From assembly GCA_017937025.1 (NCBI GenBank), contig JAGBEJ010000008.1:124001-188000 (forward strand): a stretch of DNA of 64,000 nt. Reading direction: 5' to 3'. Shown piece after piece: positions 43,887 to 51,127 of the stretch. The position numbers and the translations under genes are program-made. How positions within the stretch are numbered: position 1 is the first letter of the stretch; each line of letters starts with the position of its first letter. The notes below the pieces were generated by a model. The model saw nothing but the letters and a program-made list of their open reading frames with translations. It did not search any database and was not told the origin of the DNA. The DNA is from Paludibacteraceae bacterium (GTDB lineage: Bacteria; Bacteroidota; Bacteroidia; Bacteroidales; Paludibacteraceae).

Positions 43887-44480
43887 TTACTTCAACCGAA
43901 ATTTTATGACTTTAGCTTCTGTGTCAACTGTATATGAAGCCGCCCTGTCCAATACTTCATTACCAAGGAGCAATCCAGAATTAACATTGTCTGACACGCA
44001 TACTTCTACATTATGAGCCACCAATTTGTCGCCAATAACGATTTCTTTCAAATTGAACACCATATTATTTACAATCTTTCCATCAGCCAGCCTCAATTTT
44101 GTATTGCCTTTGAAATCATTCTTAGTCAACACACCTTTATCCCATAGATAATTAGCTTCTGCCAGCGATATCAACGTAGAACTGCATCCGCTATCTATAA
44201 TCATGTCTATCGTCAAGGTATTATTGATTTTCACTTTGACTACTTTCAACCCACTACTATCATATTCAAATGGAACTTCTACTATATCACCAGAATGGGC
44301 AGATGTTTCTTCGTAATCATTTACTTCCTCTGTACTCTCATCATAACCATACAAAGGCGTTGCATTATCTGATGCTGGTTCTGAATCACATGACCTTGAA
44401 CCGACAATAATTGCTATAAGTATTACTACCAACACAATTATGCAGACCTTCAATTTCCTTGCAGAGTCGCCATCTCTCAT
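43887..44480 (-). CDS. Membrane-anchored retropepsin-like aspartyl protease
   Basis: A 197-residue protein with one N-terminal membrane helix (VCIIVLVVILIAIIVG, residues 12-27) and an acidic linker. A clan AA single-domain aspartyl protease follows (about 66-197). The active-site triad is D96-S97-G98 in IIDSGCSSTLIS. The flanking signatures are KLRLADGKIV and SGLLLGNEVLDRAASYTVD (hydrophobic-hydrophobic-Gly near the second half), as in bacterial gag-asp/TIGR02281-like proteases. Such proteases work as dimers. The positive-inside pattern (SARKLK before the helix) places the protease in the periplasm. It is 6 bases from the coiled-coil gene and 10 from the next one. Confidence 0.85.
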   Translation of the reverse strand: MRDGDSARKLKVCIIVLVVILIAIIVGSRSCDSEPASDNATPLYGYDESTEEVNDYEETSAHSGDIVEVPFEYDSSGLKVVKVKINNTLTIDMIIDSGCSSTLISLAEANYLWDKGVLTKNDFKGNTKLRLADGKIVNNMVFNLKEIVIGDKLVAHNVEVCVSDNVNSGLLLGNEVLDRAASYTVDTEAKVIKFRLK

Positions 44481-44486
44481 AATTAT

Positions 44487-45530
44487 TTATTTTTTTGTTG
44501 AATCTATTTGCACCACAGAAGAGTCTTGGTTTACCGAATCTACACCATACGAATTTTCAACAACAGTAGGTTCGCCATTTGGCTCTGGCTTACCACTACG
44601 CAGAAACAGAACATAAATCAACAGACAGCACAAAAATGTCAGCACTACCGCCAATACTATATCTTTTTTATCACGAAACAAGTCAGGCTCAGTCGGAGTT
44701 TCTCCTGGAACCGCAACTGTGTTCTCAAGGGGTATTCCTTCCACAATCTTCTTTATTTGCTTCAATTTGTCTTTGCTGTCGTCCTTCTCTTTCTTGATTT
44801 GTTCCAGCTCCTTATCCTTATCAGATATTTGATTCTCATAACGTCGCTTATTTTTTGCCATCACATCCTCCTTTTCTTTAATTTGGTTGTGCAATTTAGA
44901 AACCTCCAATTCCTTTTGCTGAAATTCTTGCTTAATGCTTATGGTTGGTTCTTTTTCTGACAAGAATACAGGACCATTAACAAGAGCCGCCTCTATTTCT
45001 GCTTTATAATACTTTGCATCAAGCAAATTCATTGAGGTGAAATATTCTTTACCACTGAAGTTTATATGAGCAAAATCACCTTCATAAAGCAAATTCTGCA
45101 ATTGAATTCCTACAAACTGCTCTATTTCTTTATGCTTATTCTCTCCAAAATCCCTAATGCTTTTCAAAAAGCTACAAATTCCACCTTCACTGACTAGTAA
45201 TACCACATTTCTGAAAAACTTATTGAATGTCGCATCCAGAATCTCATACACGCTAAACACATCTCGACAATATTCAGACAATCGCAATGATAATCCGAAG
45301 TTACTACCAGATCGAGCGTCAATCCCCGATACGTTTTCACGTATTACATATGTATAATACATATACGGAACTCCTTCTGACTCCCTCGCTTCTACCCACA
45401 TCCCATTTTCACTCGGCACTCTTTCCGAATAAAAAAAACGATAATACTCTCTATCAACCGCTTGGGGCGAATAAACCTCATTTCCTGTAGTCACGCCAAA
45501 AAAACTCACTTCGTAATTCATAATTTTCAA
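44487..45530 (-). CDS. GTPase-associated adaptor candidate: N-terminal domain, coiled coil, one membrane helix
   Basis: A 347-residue protein. The N-terminal domain (about 1-200) starts NYEVSFFGVTTGNEVYSPQ and contains YYTYVIRENVSGIDARSGSNFGLSLRL. This resembles, by memory of the family, GTPase-associated protein 1 N-terminal domains of GTPase-based conflict systems. A long coiled coil (about 205-275), a membrane helix (IVLAVVLTFLCCLLIYVLFL, about 290-310) and a short acidic periplasmic tail follow. It lies 15 bases downstream of the P-loop GTPase gene, so it is the likely direct partner. Family call tentative; domain layout is firm. Confidence 0.65.
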   Translation of the reverse strand: MKIMNYEVSFFGVTTGNEVYSPQAVDREYYRFFYSERVPSENGMWVEARESEGVPYMYYTYVIRENVSGIDARSGSNFGLSLRLSEYCRDVFSVYEILDATFNKFFRNVVLLVSEGGICSFLKSIRDFGENKHKEIEQFVGIQLQNLLYEGDFAHINFSGKEYFTSMNLLDAKYYKAEIEAALVNGPVFLSEKEPTISIKQEFQQKELEVSKLHNQIKEKEDVMAKNKRRYENQISDKDKELEQIKKEKDDSKDKLKQIKKIVEGIPLENTVAVPGETPTEPDLFRDKKDIVLAVVLTFLCCLLIYVLFLRSGKPEPNGEPTVVENSYGVDSVNQDSSVVQIDSTKK

Positions 45531-45545
45531 TTGGGTGATTACTGA

Positions 45546-46421
45546 TTACAAGTATTTTTTTATTTTATTCCACAATGACCTTGGATAAATGTCTGAACTT
45601 GGATCATAGCCTTTCCCACCATCATCATATTTATAATAAGTTCCTGTTTTAAATGGAACAAATTCACAATCATACCCTCCAAACAAACCTAAAATTCCAT
45701 GTATTCTGAACGGCTCAAAAATTCCAGGATAATGTTTCTTGACATTTTTTATAGCAGCACTTTCATTGACGCCATGCGAATGTTCAAATTGAGTTTTATC
45801 TATTTTATTATACAAAAACAAAAAATTGCCTAAAGATTTTGCTTCCTTGTGAAGATACTTAATACGTTCTACATACCTCGCACGCATTTCAGGACCTTTC
45901 CAGTCTGGTTCAACCATTATAATCCATAATTTGCGATTCGGACAATTAATAACTGTATTCACATATCTTCTGAACGGAGGCTCTCGCTCTAAATCATCTG
46001 GATCAAAATAGCCTTCTCCTGGAGCTTCCAATATTTGACAAATATTATTTCCTCTTTCATCATACACACCAACAAGCATAAAATCAAAAAGAGGTGTAGA
46101 TGGCTGAGCTTCAGAAGAAAACATTATGTCATTAAAATTGTCACAAAGAGATTCATATTCTTCATCATCGGCAGGAAGAAAACTACGAATTGGCTTTATT
46201 TTATAACCTTTTTTATATAGATAGCGTGCCAGACGCACAATAGACATTGTCTTGCCACATTGCGGTGGACCGAAAAAACACAATATCGGAGTTGTATCAT
46301 CAACAATTGTAACTGGTTTATCAGGACCAATAGTTTGCCTTTGGGGTTCTATTCTTGATGGCGTAGGCGAAGGTACTGGCGGAACTGAATTTGACGTTCC
46401 TGTAATATTTATTTCTGCCAT
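45546..46421 (-). CDS. P-loop GTPase-like NTPase of the accessory cluster
   Basis: A 291-residue cytosolic protein with a Pro-rich N-terminal tail of about 45 residues. Walker A is GPPQCGKT (51-58), the G3 region is ILEAPGEGY (130-138) with Glu in place of the usual Asp of DxxG, and the G4 motif is NKID (205-208). These point to a TRAFAC-type GTPase rather than an AAA+ ATPase. Its gene lies between a multi-helix membrane protein and the coiled-coil adaptor. Probably the switch component of the system (inference); the closest described group would be GTPases of bacterial conflict systems. Confidence 0.75.
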   Translation of the reverse strand: MAEINITGTSNSVPPVPSPTPSRIEPQRQTIGPDKPVTIVDDTTPILCFFGPPQCGKTMSIVRLARYLYKKGYKIKPIRSFLPADDEEYESLCDNFNDIMFSSEAQPSTPLFDFMLVGVYDERGNNICQILEAPGEGYFDPDDLEREPPFRRYVNTVINCPNRKLWIIMVEPDWKGPEMRARYVERIKYLHKEAKSLGNFLFLYNKIDKTQFEHSHGVNESAAIKNVKKHYPGIFEPFRIHGILGLFGGYDCEFVPFKTGTYYKYDDGGKGYDPSSDIYPRSLWNKIKKYL

Positions 46422-46439
46422 AGTTCTATATTTATATTG

Positions 46440-47495
46440 TTAATCTCTGTTTTTAAAAAGTAAATCGAAGAAAAGGAACGCCCCAAGGTCAACCAACACA
46501 GAAAGAATTATCCAATAAATAAATGGCGAGCCTTGATATTTTCCTGCAAGAAAATCTTTCCACACATCAAAGACAGACACCAAACGCTTAACATCTGTAA
46601 CTGTATTTTCCTGTGTATAATGTAATTCGTCATTTTTTGGAGACCAATAGATGAAATCCTTATTGTTCTTTATTATATTGTATCCTAAAGATAGTTGCTC
46701 ATTCACCTTCCCCACATCATCTGGATTCTTTAAATCCCATTTCTTTTCTCTGAGATATTTTGAAGACAACTCTAAGTTTTTCATTGCTATCTCCGCCCTC
46801 TTTCTTGAATCCGCTGATGGTTTTTGCATTCCATTCCTCATGTCTGCAATTTTAGAATCACGAAGCATATAAATTTTTTTTCTATAAGCATCTTTAAGTT
46901 TTTCCATATCTTGATCTAATGTGCCTCTATTATAAGACAATGGCTTTATTGATGGAACTTCAAGCAAATCAGCAAAATCTTTTAATATACTTTTCGACTC
47001 AGGACCAAAGCCTGGATTAGCTTCGTTCCCTATCTCCCGCATCAATTCTCCCAACTTTGTATTTACTTCCGATTTAAACGTATCTATTCTCATATTAAGC
47101 ATACGTTCAACTCCTTCGTTCTTAGAAATCTGATTAAGATACCCCACTGTGCGAATCTCATCTTGATTATACACATCGCTTACTACCAAATTATAGAAGA
47201 ATGTATGTGTATTGGTAGGCATACTAAATGCAAGCCAAAAGACTAAAAACAGCAACAGACCACCGAATAATTTCAAGTAACGATTCTCCACCCAGCCCTT
47301 GCTGAAGCTTTTAACTATCAACATCGTGCCATAAGAAGCCAAAAAGAAAAAAGCGATAGTTACAATCCAGCAAAAGACCGCAGGAAAATCAGGCCACAAC
47401 AATCGCAACGAAGAAGCTGTTGCCCAACAGCTAACAGAAGCCAATGCAAGAAAAAAGACCAAATAAACGATTTTCAAATAATTATTTCCACCCAT
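46440..47495 (-). CDS. Inner-membrane protein with large helical periplasmic or cytosolic loop
   Basis: A 351-residue protein with three N-terminal membrane helices (about 8-28, 36-58, 74-95), a long helical soluble region (about 105-320) and one C-terminal helix (about 326-346) followed by NRD. The soluble region is charged and helical (RMLNMRIDTFKSEVNTKLGELMREIG). Four helices place the soluble region and the termini so that the loop faces the periplasm if the N-terminus is cytosolic. No family recognised. It precedes the GTPase gene by 18 bases and is a likely sensor or docking subunit (inference). Confidence 0.65.
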   Translation of the reverse strand: MGGNNYLKIVYLVFFLALASVSCWATASSLRLLWPDFPAVFCWIVTIAFFFLASYGTMLIVKSFSKGWVENRYLKLFGGLLLFLVFWLAFSMPTNTHTFFYNLVVSDVYNQDEIRTVGYLNQISKNEGVERMLNMRIDTFKSEVNTKLGELMREIGNEANPGFGPESKSILKDFADLLEVPSIKPLSYNRGTLDQDMEKLKDAYRKKIYMLRDSKIADMRNGMQKPSADSRKRAEIAMKNLELSSKYLREKKWDLKNPDDVGKVNEQLSLGYNIIKNNKDFIYWSPKNDELHYTQENTVTDVKRLVSVFDVWKDFLAGKYQGSPFIYWIILSVLVDLGAFLFFDLLFKNRD

Positions 47496-47540
47496 ATTCT
47501 TTGTATTAAGTTATGTTATTGTTTTGTTTCTTATATAAAA

Positions 47541-47771
47541 TCAGTTGTAGCAATAGCCACATGGCTTATTTCGTCCCATAATATATGCTTCTGACAATGT
47601 CACACGTTTAATTTGAGCTTTACATCTATTCAATCCTTTGCAATTCAAGTTTTTATGGTACGCATACGCAGTAGATCCTGTACAGATATATACCATCTGA
47701 CCTGAATTACCGTGAGCTCCATAATTAAAGGTCGCAGTAACAAATAGCAGTGTGGCTATCAGCTTCTTCAT
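47541..47771 (-). CDS. Small secreted cysteine-rich protein
   Basis: A 76-residue protein with a signal peptide (MKKLIATLLFVTATFNYG). The mature part is VYICTGSTAYAYHKNLNC followed by GLNRC, KAQIKRVTLSEAYIMGR and CGYCY. This pattern (Cys-Thr-Gly ... Tyr-His-x3-x-Cys-x3-x-Cys ... Ala-x-x-x-Gly-x3-Cys-x2-Cys) is common in small Bacteroidetes secreted proteins and in zinc-ribbon-like domains beside nucleases; its function is unknown. First gene of the cluster, 27 bases after the terminator of the candidate RNA. Confidence 0.7.
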   Translation of the reverse strand: MKKLIATLLFVTATFNYGAHGNSGQMVYICTGSTAYAYHKNLNCKGLNRCKAQIKRVTLSEAYIMGRNKPCGYCYN

Positions 47772-47803
47772 AATCCTTTATTCCGAATTTGACTTATGGA
47801 CAT

Positions 47804-47842
47804 AAAAAAAGCGTGGGAACTTTCAGTCGCTCGTTCCACGCT
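47804..47842 (-). terminator. Intrinsic terminator of the candidate RNA, copy 2
   Basis: Minus-strand AGCGTGGAAC pairs with GTT(C)CCACGCT around a 12-base loop, followed by seven T. The sequence 47799-47821 recurs at 10215-10236 with one base of length difference. Confidence 0.8.
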
Positions 47843-48117
47843 CAAAGGCTCTAGCATTGCCCATCAGTCTGAACGAGCAACGCCGAAGCCCACGCCGATA
47901 TGTATAAATAGAATGCGACCTAACCTGCCACATGAACATGCGGCAACAGAGTCGGAATGTCGCTTATACACACCCGATGGGCGTCAACCGTTGCTTTGTT
48001 TCTGACTGATGACTTTTGAACTGCTAGATTCTTGAGCGTCAAACACAAAGCGCCATAGTAAACGCCTTTATTTATGTCTGTCCCCAGCCTCTATCCCACA
48101 TAGACTTCGGCAAAGGA
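47804..48117 (-). ncRNA. Candidate rod-shaped structured RNA, 6S-like (copy 2)
   Basis: On the minus strand a chain of long-range stems forms a rod (forward coordinates of the two arms): 48032-48039 with 47838-47845, 48022-48027 with 47851-47856, 48004-48010 with 47863-47869, 47989-47994 with 47877-47882, and apical arms 47964-47970 with 47901-47907 and 47959-47963 with 47915-47919. It ends in a strong terminator. A promoter-like element (TAAATTTG) lies at 48131-48124. No open frame covers it. Long rod with internal loops and independent transcription recall 6S RNA; it lacks tmRNA, RNase P and SRP consensus. The name is tentative, the RNA call fairly firm. Confidence 0.6.
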
Positions 48118-48123
48118 ACATTT

Positions 48124-48131
48124 CAAATTTA
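48124..48131 (-). promoter_or_regulatory. -7 element for the candidate RNA, copy 2
   Basis: Minus-strand TAAATTTG fits TAnnTTTG with a predicted start near 48117. The remaining 48132-48261 is AT-rich without visible features. Confidence 0.35.
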
Positions 48132-48261
48132 GAAATTGAACTGAAAAAAAGCAAGCATTGGAAAACTATTTTCTACAATTTTTCAATGAAACCTTTCAAA
48201 CCCAATTAATACAAAACAGAAACAAGACAAACTGGTAAAACAAATGAACATGCGTAAACAA

Positions 48262-48290
48262 AAAAGGCAATGCTCATCGCATTGCCTTTT
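48262..48290 (-). terminator. Intrinsic terminator of the TPR/C_GCAxxG_C_C unit
   Basis: AAAAGGCAATGC / GCATTGCCTTTT, a 12-bp perfect stem with a 5-base loop, 21 bases after the stop at 48311; T-rich sequence follows on the minus strand. Confidence 0.8.
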
Positions 48291-48310
48291 GCTATCTAAA
48301 ATCTTAATTG

Positions 48311-48772
48311 TTATCCCATTGCGTTTATGCGCTCCCCCACCAACTCCGCAGCCACAGCCACATAAAATGCACACGGACGCTTGGCGTAGAACTCGGCGTT
48401 GGGGTCGTCGGGCGAAGGCGTGTGCCTTATTTTCTTCTCCTGCAACAGGTCGGCGCACCTTATGTTGCCGAACACCGCCTTGAATTTGTCGGCAAGCTCC
48501 CTCACCGCTGCATAGTTAGCCTGTTTCGTAGCCGCATCCTTAGGGTCGATGACGGGTATCAGATGCCCCATGACCATGAACGCCCCGGAAAGCGTTCCGC
48601 ACACCTCACCCATTCGTCCCATGCCGCCACCGAACGAGCCGGAAACCTTGGCTGCCTCCTCGTCGGACATGCCAAGCACGTCGCTGTAGGCTATCGCCAC
48701 TGCCTGAGCGCAGTTGAAGCCGCTCTTGAACAGCTCAACCGCCTTATTTCTTCTCTGTGCTACGTCAACCAT
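48311..48772 (-). CDS. C_GCAxxG_C_C family protein (putative redox protein)
   Basis: A 153-residue cytosolic protein of the C_GCAxxG_C_C family. It shows FKSGFNCAQAVAIAYSD, then FGGGMGRMGEVCGTLSGAFMVMG, and a later cysteine in NIRCADLLQ. Family members are small helical proteins with conserved cysteines, often next to metal or redox genes; biochemical role is unknown. Three bases separate it from the TPR gene upstream, so it is the last gene of a three-gene run. Confidence 0.9.
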   Translation of the reverse strand: MVDVAQRRNKAVELFKSGFNCAQAVAIAYSDVLGMSDEEAAKVSGSFGGGMGRMGEVCGTLSGAFMVMGHLIPVIDPKDAATKQANYAAVRELADKFKAVFGNIRCADLLQEKKIRHTPSPDDPNAEFYAKRPCAFYVAVAAELVGERINAMG

Positions 48773-48775
48773 ATC

Positions 48776-49282
48776 TTAATAGCAAGATTTCTTCTTCAGA
48801 TCCAGAGCCTTCTGTTTGCCATAGAGAGCGGCGTTTTCGAAGTCGATGCACGCACCGTCCTTGTCGCCCTTCTTCAGCTTGGCTTTTCCTCTGTTCAGGA
48901 ATGCGTTGCCGTAGGTCGGCATCTGCTTTATCGCGTTGTCGAAGTCGGCTATCGCCTCGTCTATCTTGTCCATCTCCATCAGGAGCGTGCCGCGGGCGTT
49001 CAGCGCGCGCACATACGAAGGGTCGATGGCAATCGCCATATCGAAGTCAACAAGAGCGCCTTTCTGGTCGCCGCTCTGCTGACGAACTATGCCACGTTCA
49101 ACGTATGCTGGCACATATGTCGTTTCCATGGAAATAGCCTTGCTGAGGTCGGCTATCGCTCCCTGATAGTCGCCGTAGCCTGTTCTCGCCTTGGCTTTCT
49201 GCATGAATTCCTGCGGCGTGCTCTGCGCGAATGCCGCCATCGCCAGCAATGATGCCGCTACTGCTATAAAAAGTTTTTTCAT
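48776..49282 (-). CDS. Secreted TPR protein
   Basis: A 168-residue protein with a signal peptide (MKKLFIAVAASLLAMAAFAQ) and four TPR motifs: YQGAIADLSKAISMET, QKGALVDFDMAIAIDP, IDEAIADFDNAIKQMP and GDKDGACIDFENAALYG. TPRs are helical protein-binding repeats; located in the periplasm here. It follows the larger TPR gene by 27 bases and may be a truncated paralogue. Confidence 0.85.
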   Translation of the reverse strand: MKKLFIAVAASLLAMAAFAQSTPQEFMQKAKARTGYGDYQGAIADLSKAISMETTYVPAYVERGIVRQQSGDQKGALVDFDMAIAIDPSYVRALNARGTLLMEMDKIDEAIADFDNAIKQMPTYGNAFLNRGKAKLKKGDKDGACIDFENAALYGKQKALDLKKKSCY

Positions 49283-49309
49283 AATTGTCTGTTTTGATTG
49301 GTGTTATAC

Positions 49310-50218
49310 TTACTGCATTCTCTTGCAAACCTTGCCAAGGAATGTCTCATCGTTTTTATTGAACGCAAAACCCATCTCTCTCGCCTGGTTCCAGTCGATG
49401 CAGGCGCTCGTCTTGTCCTTTAGCATGAAGTGGGCATTGCCGCGGTTGACGTATGTTCTCGCCATGTCAGGGTCCAGATAAAGGGTTTTATTGAAGTCCG
49501 CCACTGCCGCGCGGTAATTCTTAAGCACATATTGCACCTGGCCTCTATTGTTGTAGAAATCAGCGTCAAACGGATTGTACTTTATCGCCTCGGAATAATC
49601 GGCTATCGCGCCCTTCAAGTCTCCTTGACGGCTCTTTATAAGCGCACGGTTGTAGTATGCGTCGGAGTAAGCGGAATCAAGCTCTATGGCTGTTGTGAAA
49701 TCCGCCACCGCAGAGTCCAAGCGGATAAGGAAGTAATAAGCCACGCCTCTGTAGTAATAAGCCTCGGAATAGGCGGAATCCTGCTCTATCACCTTGGTGA
49801 AGTCCTCTATCGCCCTGAGGTTGTCATTGTCCTCTGCATAGCTTAATCCGCGGTTGAGATAGGCGTTTGTGTAAAGAGAGTCCAGCTCGATTGCCTTGCT
49901 GTAGTCCTTAATCGCCTCCTTCACATGATATCTAAGGCTCTGCGCGAACGCTCTGTTGTAATAAAGAGTCGCGTTTGTGGAATCGAGACTGATGGCCTCG
50001 TTCAGCAGTGTGTACGCTTCCTCGACGTTGCCTTTCGAGCCTTTTCCGATGGCTTTGGCAAGCACCTTCTCGGCCTTCTTTGCGTTCTTGGCTCTCTCCT
50101 CCATCTCCAGTTCCTTCATCAGGTCATCGTCGGTCCAAATAGAGTCGGTAATCTGGGCGTTTGCTGTGAGTCCTAATGTCAGAGCCACACACACTGTCAA
50201 CAGGTATTTTCTTATCAT
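49310..50218 (-). CDS. Secreted TPR protein
   Basis: The start at 50218 gives 302 residues and a clean signal peptide (MIRKYLLTVCVALTLGLTANAQ). Seven regular TPR units follow, each with A-x-x-D-x-x-K/T-A-I-E/D-L-D (for example AIKDYSKAIELD, AIEDFTKVIEQD, AVADFTTAIELD, AIADYSEAIKYN, AVADFNKTLYLD). A scaffold for protein complexes in the periplasm. First gene of the TPR-TPR-C_GCAxxG run. Confidence 0.88.
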   Translation of the reverse strand: MIRKYLLTVCVALTLGLTANAQITDSIWTDDDLMKELEMEERAKNAKKAEKVLAKAIGKGSKGNVEEAYTLLNEAISLDSTNATLYYNRAFAQSLRYHVKEAIKDYSKAIELDSLYTNAYLNRGLSYAEDNDNLRAIEDFTKVIEQDSAYSEAYYYRGVAYYFLIRLDSAVADFTTAIELDSAYSDAYYNRALIKSRQGDLKGAIADYSEAIKYNPFDADFYNNRGQVQYVLKNYRAAVADFNKTLYLDPDMARTYVNRGNAHFMLKDKTSACIDWNQAREMGFAFNKNDETFLGKVCKRMQ

Positions 50219-50242
50219 TTTAACTTGCATATTGTTTGTTCA

Positions 50243-50250
50243 CAAAGGTA
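50243..50250 (-). promoter_or_regulatory. -7 element for the TPR run
   Basis: Minus-strand TACCTTTG fits TAnnTTTG, predicted start near 50236, 18 bases before the ATG. Confidence 0.45.
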
Positions 50251-50290
50251 TAAAAGTGACCTTTCTTTTCCAATTTATGTGTTCCTTTTG

Positions 50291-51073
50291 TTAATAGGTG
50301 CGCAATGCCATGTAAACGGCGACCGCAATGAGAAACACGGCATAGACCTTCTTGAAATATTTAGAAGGCAAGCCAATCGCCAGCTTTGAACCAAAAAACG
50401 CGCCAAACACGATTCCTGCCGCCATTATCGCCGCATAAAGTATGTGCAGATAGCCTCCATCGTAATACACGAGCACACTCGGAAGCCCGACAGGCAACTG
50501 CAATGCGACAAGCGATGTCGCTGCTGCCGCCTTAGAGTTATACTTGAATATTTTCACCAGCACCGGCACGATGACCACTCCGCCGCCCTTGCCGAACAAT
50601 CCTGCCACCACTCCAGCCGCAGCTCCGAGCAAGAGGAACTGCCAGAACGCGCGCTCCACATTCTGCCCGTCACCCTCAGCCGTAGATTTGCCGAAAATCC
50701 GAGCCGGCACGTCAAGATACTCCATCGCCACATAGAAAAGGAACACTGCGTAAAGCTTCGACAGCAGCGAGATATTGTCGTTCATAGCCATAGCCAGCTC
50801 CGCTCCGCCAAACGAGCCAATGAAGAGTCCCAGCGAAATCCAAAGACTGTTGCGCAAGTTCACATACCCGGCTTTGTAATAAGCCCAGCACCCCAGCACA
50901 CCGACCGGCAGAAGCATAGCCGCCAGCGATGCTGCATTAGCCTCGAGCAGAGGCCACCCGAACACAGCCACGAGCATAGGCACCATGACGATACCGCCGC
51001 CGATGCCGAACAGTCCGGACAAAACACCTGCCAGCAAGCCGACAAAGGCGCTTATGAAATAAGTTATATCCAT
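50291..51073 (-). CDS. Sulfite exporter TauE/SafE family transporter
   Basis: A 260-residue polytopic membrane protein with about eight helices in two similar halves. Family marks: GVLSGLFGIGGGIVMVPML in the first half and AGVVAGLFGKGGGVVIVPVLV in the second, each a Gly-rich re-entrant-like segment. TauE/SafE (DUF81) proteins export sulfite, sulfoacetate or other organosulfur anions; the substrate here is unknown. It lies downstream of the tRNA-Arg terminator and is probably transcribed alone. Confidence 0.9.
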   Translation of the reverse strand: MDITYFISAFVGLLAGVLSGLFGIGGGIVMVPMLVAVFGWPLLEANAASLAAMLLPVGVLGCWAYYKAGYVNLRNSLWISLGLFIGSFGGAELAMAMNDNISLLSKLYAVFLFYVAMEYLDVPARIFGKSTAEGDGQNVERAFWQFLLLGAAAGVVAGLFGKGGGVVIVPVLVKIFKYNSKAAAATSLVALQLPVGLPSVLVYYDGGYLHILYAAIMAAGIVFGAFFGSKLAIGLPSKYFKKVYAVFLIAVAVYMALRTY

Positions 51074-51084
51074 AGTGAGTTTAT

Positions 51085-51117
51085 AAAAAAATCGGTCAAC
51101 AATGACTGTTGACCGAT
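51085..51117 (-). terminator. Intrinsic terminator of tRNA-Arg
   Basis: ATCGGTCAACA / TGTTGACCGAT, an 11-bp perfect stem with a 5-base loop followed by seven T on the minus strand, 11 bases after the tRNA. Confidence 0.85.
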
Positions 51118-51127
51118 TCTTGTTTCG

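Noticed and set aside
47804-48117. tmRNA, RNase P RNA or SRP RNA at this locus
   Set aside because: No tRNA-like ends with tag frame, no GAGGAAAGTCCG block and no GGAAGGAAGCAGC-type SRP loop were found on either strand.
48308-49252. 314-codon plus-strand open frame
   Set aside because: It overlaps the C_GCAxxG_C_C gene and the TPR gene on the opposite strand, both with clear motifs.
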